Source: Acidobacterium sp. (GTDB lineage: Bacteria > Acidobacteriota > Terriglobia > Terriglobales > Acidobacteriaceae). From it: 6,477 nt of DNA. Below, piece by piece: positions 1 to 4,147 of the stretch. Made by a program: the position numbers and the translations under genes. The DNA lies in the NCBI GenBank assembly GCA_003152595.1, contig PMAM01000310.1, positions 1 through 6,477 on the forward strand. The letters are read 5' to 3'. Position 1 is the stretch's first letter, and every line of letters starts with the position of its first letter. The notes beneath the pieces were generated by a model. That model saw only the letters and a list, made by a program, of their open reading frames with translations. It ran no database searches and had not been told where the DNA came from.

Positions 1-329
1 GCGTCCTTGTCGTCCTTCATTTTCTCGAGGAGATACTTCTCCACTTCGTTGCGCGTGGTGAGGTGGGGCTTGACCTGGTGGCGGATAGGCAGCTTCGTGT
101 CTGCGGAGGCGAACTGCAGGATCGGGCCGATGGAGGAGAACAACTCCTTCGCCTGTTCCGGGGTGATGTGGGTTTCCGGAGCCGGCGTTTTGGGCTGGCC
201 AGACGGCTGTCCTGTCGCGCCACCCTGCGGCGGCGGCTGGACCGGCGTGTTGGGAGTGGTTTGTGCGCCAGTCGAAACGGCGAAGAGGAGCGCCAGCAGC
301 GCGCACCCGAGGTTGATTGATCGTTGCAT
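1..329 (-). CDS. Secreted protein of unknown function, N-terminal part (runs off left edge)
   Basis: The minus-strand frame from ATG at 329-327 stays open to base 1, giving about 109 residues with no stop. A strong Shine-Dalgarno sequence (AAGGAAAAGGA, 340-330) sits directly upstream and fixes the start. Residues 1-23 look like a signal peptide: MQRS, then a hydrophobic core (CALLALLFAV) and a likely cleavage after STGA. Next come a Pro/Gln/Gly/Thr-rich linker (about 24-50) and a folded-looking, charged stretch starting ITPEQAKELF and ending EKYLLEKMKDDKD. The product should be exported to the periplasm or cell surface. From memory, the ending resembles the front of acidobacterial secreted proteins that carry a zinc-protease-like HExxH motif further on; that part lies outside the window, so this is a weak suggestion. 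The gene is divergent from ygfZ and shares its 71-bp spacer. Confidence 0.8.
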   Translation of the reverse strand, partial: MQRSINLGCALLALLFAVSTGAQTTPNTPVQPPPQGGATGQPSGQPKTPAPETHITPEQAKELFSSIGPILQFASADTKLPIRHQVKPHLTTRNEVEKYLLEKMKDDKD

Positions 330-340
330 TCCTTTTCCTT
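330..340 (-). promoter_or_regulatory. Ribosome binding site of the divergent secreted-protein gene
   Basis: Read on the minus strand, AAGGAAAAGGA lies immediately before the ATG at 329-327. The AAGGA core ends six bases before the start codon. This decides the start and supports the gene as real although it is cut by the window edge. Confidence 0.7.
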
Positions 341-376
341 ACGCCGCGCGTTCCCACTTCCCCGCTATGTGCAGAC

Positions 377-382
377 TATAAT
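377..382 (+). promoter_or_regulatory. Probable sigma-70 type -10 box for ygfZ and the operon
   Basis: A perfect TATAAT followed by a T-run lies in a short AT-rich island within GC-rich DNA, between two divergent genes. No good -35 box sits at 17 bp; the nearest candidate, TTCCCA at 351-356, is 20 bp away. A transcript starting about 7 bp downstream would have a leader of only about 12 nt, consisting mostly of the AGAGGG ribosome binding site. On the other strand the same island reads TATAGT (380-375), so it could also serve the divergent gene. Confidence 0.5.
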
Positions 383-400
383 TTTTTTAGAGGGCCGTGT

Positions 401-1516
401 ATGAGCCAGACATACCAGATTCCCGATGCTGCTGTCCTCGAAACGCCTCTGGCGAGCCGTCTGAGCGCTACGAGCGCCTCGGCTCCTGAACTGAAGATGC
501 ACCGCGGAGCCCTGACGCCGCTCCGGTTCTCCTCCACCTCTGCTGAATTGCAGGCGCTGCTGCACGGAGCCGGGATTTTCGATCTTGGGTACCGCGCCTG
601 GCTGCGCGCCACCGGAAAAGACCGCGTTCGCTGGCTGAACGGCATGATTACGCAGGCTGTCAAGGGCATGACGCCGGGCCAAACCGGCTACACTCTGGTT
701 CTGAATGCCCAGGGCCGCATCCAGGGTGACGGCGATGTTTCCTGTTTTGAGGATTCCCTGCTCCTGGAGACGGACCGTTTTCAGGTTGAACGCCTCCTCA
801 CCCATCTGCGCCGCTTCATCATCATGGATGACGTGAGGCTCGAAGAGTTAGACGCAGCAGGGACGGCAATCGGCATCGCGGGGCCGCAGACGGCGGCGAT
901 TCTGGAGAAGCTGGGCGGCAGCGTGCCGGAGCCGGATACGTTTCGCGCGGCGCAACTGGCCGGGATCGATGTGACACTGGTCCGCGTCTGGAGTCCTGTG
1001 GTCACAAAAGTGGAGATCCGGGTGGCTGCCGAGCAGGTTCTGGAGCTTTGGAAGGCGTTGGCAGAAGCTGGGGCAATTCCCTGTGGCACTGCGGCGCTGG
1101 AGGATTTGCGAATCCTGGAGGGAACGGCGCAGTTCGATGTCGACTTCAGCGACAAGCATTTGCCCCAAGAGGCGAACCTGTTGCGCGCCGTGAATTTCAC
1201 CAAGGGCTGCTACCTCGGCCAGGAGATTGTCGAGCGCATCCGTGCCCGGGCAACGGTGCACCGGTCGCTGCGGCAGTTTGAGCTGCAGGGAGAGACGCCG
1301 GCACTGGGATCAGGAGAGAAGATTGAGCTGCGCGCTGGTGAGGCCGCCGTGGGGGAGCTGACCAGCGTGGCGCGTATCGAGGTGCCCGGGCTGGCAACGA
1401 CTCTGGCGCTGGGGGTGGCGCGCGTTGAGGCACTGGAGAAGATTGAAACCGAACCGATCCGGTACGCGGGAGGAACGGCCGTACCGCTGGCGGTGCCGCC
1501 TGTTCCCCTGGCGTGA
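401..1516 (+). CDS. ygfZ: YgfZ/GcvT-family folate-binding protein (Fe-S cluster assembly/repair)
   Basis: A cytoplasmic, tetrahydrofolate-dependent protein of 371 residues that supports assembly or repair of iron-sulfur enzymes. The protein is related to the glycine-cleavage T protein but is not itself part of that system. The diagnostic YgfZ signature KGCYLGQE is intact at residues 268-275, with the conserved Cys at 270. The N-terminal GcvT-like fold shows GIFDLGYRAWLRATGKDRVR and the following LNGMITQ and GYTLVLNAQGRI segments. The C-terminal beta-barrel part carries ALGVAR. I chose ATG 401 because AGAGGG (389-394) lies six bases upstream; a TTG at 317 in the same frame would run into the divergent gene. 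No H, P or L glycine-cleavage genes are nearby, which fits the stand-alone YgfZ role. It is the first gene of the probable operon and lies 30 bp from the DUF1844 gene. The N-terminal 30 residues are Ala/Ser-rich and probably flexible. Confidence 0.9.
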   Translation: MSQTYQIPDAAVLETPLASRLSATSASAPELKMHRGALTPLRFSSTSAELQALLHGAGIFDLGYRAWLRATGKDRVRWLNGMITQAVKGMTPGQTGYTLVLNAQGRIQGDGDVSCFEDSLLLETDRFQVERLLTHLRRFIIMDDVRLEELDAAGTAIGIAGPQTAAILEKLGGSVPEPDTFRAAQLAGIDVTLVRVWSPVVTKVEIRVAAEQVLELWKALAEAGAIPCGTAALEDLRILEGTAQFDVDFSDKHLPQEANLLRAVNFTKGCYLGQEIVERIRARATVHRSLRQFELQGETPALGSGEKIELRAGEAAVGELTSVARIEVPGLATTLALGVARVEALEKIETEPIRYAGGTAVPLAVPPVPLA

Positions 1517-1535
1517 TGCGGACGTTAACCCACCT

Positions 1536-1539
1536 GGAG
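1536..1539 (+). promoter_or_regulatory. Ribosome binding site favouring a TTG start for the DUF1844 gene
   Basis: GGAG at 1536-1539 is seven bases before TTG 1547 but thirteen before ATG 1553. The spacing favours the TTG start, adding only two residues (Met-Ser). Confidence 0.45.
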
Positions 1540-1546
1540 AGAATCG

Positions 1547-2149
1547 TTGTCTATGGATGAGAAACAACCGAGCTTCACGGTAACCGACAAGCGCAAGTTC
1601 ACATTGGATGGCGAGCTTCGCGAAGAAAACCCGTCCGCCGAGCCTGCGCAAGAGCCAGCAGCCGATTTGCAGTCGCCGACCAACGTGGTGACGATGCCTG
1701 CTCCTGAGGAACGCGAGACAGAGCCAGAGGCAGAAACCGCCGCGGAGAGCGAGGTGCCGCAGTTTTCCGCGCAGGAGACCGCGGAGCAGGACGTCGCTTA
1801 CAAAGAATCGTCGCGGCAGATCGATGACATGCTGCGCCAGGCGAATCCTGGCATGGGAGCGGCCGGAGTGGTGAGCTTCGAGCACATCATCCAGTCGTTC
1901 TACGTTTCGGCGATGATTGCGATGGGCGCGGGCACCGAGCCGGGGCAGAAGGCGCGCGTCGATCTCCTGGGGGCGCGGCAAAGCATTGACATGCTGGCGC
2001 TGCTGCAGGAGAAGACGAAGGGCAACCTGTCGCCGAAGGAAGAAGCGACGCTGCAGAATGTGCTCTTCGAGTTGCGCATGATGTTCCTGGAGATCACGAA
2101 TGCCATCGCGCAGCAGGCCCAGAAGGCCGTCGATACGAAGAAAAAGTAA
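1547..2149 (+). CDS. DUF1844 domain protein
   Basis: A 200-residue soluble protein with no signal peptide or membrane segment. Three parts are visible. Residues 8-25 hold the conserved-looking N-terminal motif FTVTDKRKFTLDGELR. Residues 26-95 are a low-complexity Glu/Ala/Pro/Thr stretch, acidic and probably disordered. Residues 112-190 are the DUF1844 domain (PF08899), all helical in appearance, with FEHIIQSFYVSAMIAMG, DLLGARQSIDML and LLQEKTKGNLSPKEE as landmarks; the tail ends in KKK. DUF1844 is found in Acidobacteriota, Deltaproteobacteria-type lineages and others, and I know of no established function. Two starts are possible, TTG 1547 and ATG 1553; ribosome-binding-site spacing favours TTG. 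It sits between ygfZ and the PhnP-like hydrolase, so it is likely co-transcribed with cofactor-related genes. That does not by itself assign a role. Confidence 0.88.
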   Translation: MSMDEKQPSFTVTDKRKFTLDGELREENPSAEPAQEPAADLQSPTNVVTMPAPEERETEPEAETAAESEVPQFSAQETAEQDVAYKESSRQIDDMLRQANPGMGAAGVVSFEHIIQSFYVSAMIAMGAGTEPGQKARVDLLGARQSIDMLALLQEKTKGNLSPKEEATLQNVLFELRMMFLEITNAIAQQAQKAVDTKKK

Positions 2150-2160
2150 GTGTCCTGTCT

Positions 2161-2194
2161 CATGAAACCAGCCTCATGAAGTCAGCCGCATGAA
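2161..2194 (+). repeat. 14-bp tandem repeat (about 2.4 copies) over the hydrolase start, forming two ATGA-linked mini-ORFs
   Basis: CATGAAaccagcct (2161-2174) and CATGAAgtcagccg (2175-2188) are followed by CATGAA (2189-2194). The period is 14 bp and not a multiple of three. Each copy supplies an ATG. The first opens a five-codon ORF (MKPAS, 2162-2179) whose TGA overlaps the second ATG. The second opens another (MKSAA, 2176-2193) whose TGA overlaps the ATG of the hydrolase gene at 2190. No clear Shine-Dalgarno sequence precedes any of the three ATGs. This could be a leader that delivers ribosomes by termination-reinitiation, or simply a local duplication. Confidence 0.6.
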
Positions 2195-2981
2195 AGCGGA
2201 AATCATCGTTCTTGGCAGCGGGACCTCGATGGGAGTGCCGACGCTCGGGTGCCGGTGCGCGGTCTGCACATCGACAGATCCGCGCAACCGGCGGACCCGG
2301 CCGTCGATTGCTGTCAGCTGGAGCAACAGCGGCGCGACGCATCTGGTCGTGATCGACACGGGTCCGGACTTCCGGGAGCAGGCGCTGCGCGAAGGCATCC
2401 GGCACGTGGACGCAGTGTTCTACACGCACGGCCACGCCGACCATGTCCTGGGACTCGACGATCTGCGTCCGCTGAGCTTCGCACACAAGCCGAAGTCGCT
2501 GCCGCTCTATGCGGATGGACAGACCGCGGAGATCCTGCGGCGGGTCTTCGATTACACGTTTTCGGCCAACTCGACGTATCCGACCAAAGCGCGTGTGGAG
2601 CTACGCAGTCTTGAAGGCGAGCAGACGGCGAGTGTGGATGGGGCGCGCTTTCAACGGGTACCGCTGCTGCACGGCGACCTGGAAGTTGCGGGTTTTCGCT
2701 TTGGATCGGCGGCGTATCTCACCGATATGAGCGCGATCCCGGAGTCGAGCCTCTCACTGCTCGATGGGCTCGATGTGATGATCATCGATGCGCTGCGGCC
2801 GCAGCCGCATCCCAGCCATGCGAATATCGCGGAATCGCTGCGCTGGGTGGAACGCGTTCGACCACGGCAGGCCTGGTTCACGCATATGTCGCACGAGGTG
2901 GATCACGAGGAGACGGAGAAGGCGTTTCCGCGCAACGTGCGCCTGGCCTTTGACGGGCTGCGCATTCCGTTTGAGTTATAG
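2190..2981 (+). CDS. PhnP-like MBL-fold metallohydrolase (cyclic phosphodiesterase family)
   Basis: A 263-residue cytoplasmic metallo-beta-lactamase-fold hydrolase. The metal-binding signature THGHADH is at 79-85 (H80, H82, D84, H85), with further likely ligands H161, D179 and H232. A second, structural zinc site is visible as C21, C23 and C26 (GCRCAVC) plus H235. These positions and spacings match what I recall of E. coli PhnP (three Cys plus a His three residues after the last active-site His). H210 is placed like its proposed catalytic His. PhnP hydrolyses 5-phosphoribosyl 1,2-cyclic phosphate and some 2',3'-cyclic nucleotides. No other phosphonate (phn) genes are here, so the native substrate is open and I give no symbol. 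The gene starts at the end of the ATGA-linked repeat with no good ribosome binding site of its own. It ends two bases before ribF, implying translational coupling and perhaps a flavin-related role. Confidence 0.9.
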   Translation: MKAEIIVLGSGTSMGVPTLGCRCAVCTSTDPRNRRTRPSIAVSWSNSGATHLVVIDTGPDFREQALREGIRHVDAVFYTHGHADHVLGLDDLRPLSFAHKPKSLPLYADGQTAEILRRVFDYTFSANSTYPTKARVELRSLEGEQTASVDGARFQRVPLLHGDLEVAGFRFGSAAYLTDMSAIPESSLSLLDGLDVMIIDALRPQPHPSHANIAESLRWVERVRPRQAWFTHMSHEVDHEETEKAFPRNVRLAFDGLRIPFEL

Positions 2982-2983
2982 CG

Positions 2984-3964
2984 ATGCACGTTTATCGTTC
3001 CATTCCGGAGCTGCCGCAGCCGATGCCTCGCACGGTGGCGGCCATTGGCAACTTCGACGGCGTGCATCGCGGGCACCAGGAGATTATCGGGCGCGTGCTC
3101 GAACGAGCGCACAGCCTGGGAGCGCAGGCGATCGCCGTCACCTTCGATCCGCATCCGCTGGCGGTGCTGCGGCCGGACCAGGCTCCGAAACTGATTACAC
3201 CGATGCCGCAGCGGCTGCAGTTGCTGGCGGAGACGGGCATGGACGCCACGCTGGTGATCCCCTTTACGCGGGAGTTTTCGCTGCAGACGGCGCGCGAATT
3301 TGCCGAGCGGGTTTTATGTGGAGCGCTGCACGTTTTTGAAGTGCACGAGGGCGATACGTTTCGCTTCGGACATGATGCGTCGGCGGGAATCGCGGAGCTG
3401 CGGGAGCTGGGCAGCGAACTGCACTTTAACGTGGCGTCGCACGGCTCGCTGAAGGTGCGAGGTATCACCGTTTCAAGCAGCGAGGTGCGACGGCGGATCG
3501 TGGCGGGCCAGCTGGGCGTGGCAAGGGCACTGCTGGGACGGCCGTTTTCGATTTTGTCGACGCCGGTGCATGGACGGGGAGTCGGCACGAAGCTGACGAC
3601 GCCGACGATCAATCTTGCACCGTATACCGAACTGTTGCCGCCGGATGGTGTTTATGTCACTGGCGTGCGCATTGGGGAAGGGCAAGATGCGCCCTGGCTC
3701 GACGCGGTGACGAACGCGGGTTCGCGGCCGACGTTCGATGGCGCGGGGTTCGCTGTGGAGTCCCATTTGCTGGACGGGCCACCATCGGTCGAACTGACCG
3801 AAACGACGCCGGTCGAGGTGTGCTTTCTGATGCGCCTGCGAGGGGAGCAGCGCTTCCCTTCTCCGGAGGCGCTTAGGGCGCAGATCCTGCGGGATGTGGC
3901 AAGGGCACGGCGGCATTTTAGCCTTGCGAGGGCTCGGCGAGTCGACGCAAACGGCGGTTCCTGA
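2984..3964 (+). CDS. ribF: Bifunctional riboflavin kinase / FAD synthetase
   Basis: This cytoplasmic enzyme phosphorylates riboflavin to FMN and then adenylates FMN to FAD. Its 326 residues are close to the usual 300-330. The N-terminal nucleotidyltransferase (FAD synthetase) domain shows GNFDGVHRGHQ at 22-32, VTFDPHP at 52-58, FRFGH at 126-130 and VSSSEVRRR at 163-171. The C-terminal flavokinase domain begins near RPFSI (186) with GRGVGTKL, then PTIN at 207-210, where T208 and N210 would contact Mg-ATP. DGVYVTG (221-227) follows, then NAGSRPTF and the proposed catalytic Glu E259 in VESHLLD. The kinase loop reads GTKLTTPTIN rather than the common GRxLGFPTAN form; it keeps the Pro-Thr-x-Asn core, so activity is expected. 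The start ATG is two bases after the hydrolase stop and has little Shine-Dalgarno sequence, so translation is probably coupled. No FMN riboswitch is visible upstream. Confidence 0.95.
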   Translation: MHVYRSIPELPQPMPRTVAAIGNFDGVHRGHQEIIGRVLERAHSLGAQAIAVTFDPHPLAVLRPDQAPKLITPMPQRLQLLAETGMDATLVIPFTREFSLQTAREFAERVLCGALHVFEVHEGDTFRFGHDASAGIAELRELGSELHFNVASHGSLKVRGITVSSSEVRRRIVAGQLGVARALLGRPFSILSTPVHGRGVGTKLTTPTINLAPYTELLPPDGVYVTGVRIGEGQDAPWLDAVTNAGSRPTFDGAGFAVESHLLDGPPSVELTETTPVEVCFLMRLRGEQRFPSPEALRAQILRDVARARRHFSLARARRVDANGGS

Positions 3965-3976
3965 GCGGCGCCTGTT

Positions 3977-3980
3977 AGGA
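3977..3980 (+). promoter_or_regulatory. Ribosome binding site of the membrane miniprotein gene
   Basis: AGGA lies seven bases before ATG 3988, just past the ribF stop. This well-placed site supports translation of the short ORF. Confidence 0.5.
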
Positions 3981-3987
3981 TTGCCGG

Positions 3988-4098
3988 ATGTTCAAACTGG
4001 GCAGGCCGGAGACGGCGGGGCAGTGGATCGTACATATCGTGCTGGGGATTATTGCGCTGGTGCTGATCGGGTGGTTGGTGCGCGTGTTTGTGCTGTGA
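3988..4098 (+). CDS. 36-residue single-pass membrane miniprotein, unknown function
   Basis: A complete short ORF from ATG 3988 to TGA 4098, following ribF by 23 bp and preceded by AGGA at a good distance. The protein starts with a short polar segment (MFKLGRPETAGQ, residues 1-12). It then has one long hydrophobic helix from W13 to about W29 (WIVHIVLGIIALVLIGW), an Arg at 32 and a hydrophobic end (VFVL). It would be a small inner-membrane protein; no catalytic motif can exist at this size. The composition is strikingly ordered for a chance ORF: a polar head, a clean hydrophobic block and a ribosome binding site. Position suggests co-transcription with ribF. I do not recognise the family, and a chance ORF is the alternative. 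Confidence 0.65.
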   Translation: MFKLGRPETAGQWIVHIVLGIIALVLIGWLVRVFVL

Positions 4099-4147
4099 CG
4101 GCGCTCCCATGAGTTGCGCACAAACGCGCCGCGGAGGCCTGCAGTAG
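4099..4147. terminator. Convergent intergenic gap with a possible bidirectional hairpin
   Basis: The gap between the convergent miniprotein and PBP1A genes contains CGGCGC (4099-4104) and its complement GCGCCG (4126-4131), with a 21-base loop. A competing small hairpin, GCGC-ACAAAC-GCGC, lies at 4116-4129. Neither has a T-run, so intrinsic termination is only possible, not shown. Confidence 0.25.

Noticed and set aside
7..381. Plus-strand ORF over the left edge
   Set aside because: It is antisense to the secreted-protein gene, whose signal peptide and strong ribosome binding site are far better evidence.
317..400. Earlier TTG start for ygfZ adding 28 residues
   Set aside because: It would overlap the start of the divergent gene and run through the TATAAT box; ATG 401 has its own ribosome binding site and gives a normal YgfZ N-terminus.
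1310..1981. Minus-strand ORF of 223 codons across the ygfZ end and the DUF1844 gene
   Set aside because: It spans two supported plus-strand genes and their spacer; the Arg/His/Leu-rich product is typical of a reverse-strand shadow of GC-rich genes.
2150..2189. FMN riboswitch or other structured RNA upstream of the hydrolase/ribF pair
   Set aside because: The gap is only 40 bp, far too short for an FMN riboswitch, and is taken up by the tandem repeat.
2788..3339. Plus-strand ORF of 183 codons overlapping the hydrolase and ribF genes
   Set aside because: It is out of frame with two well-supported genes and has the Arg/Ala/Gly-rich composition of a frame-shifted shadow.
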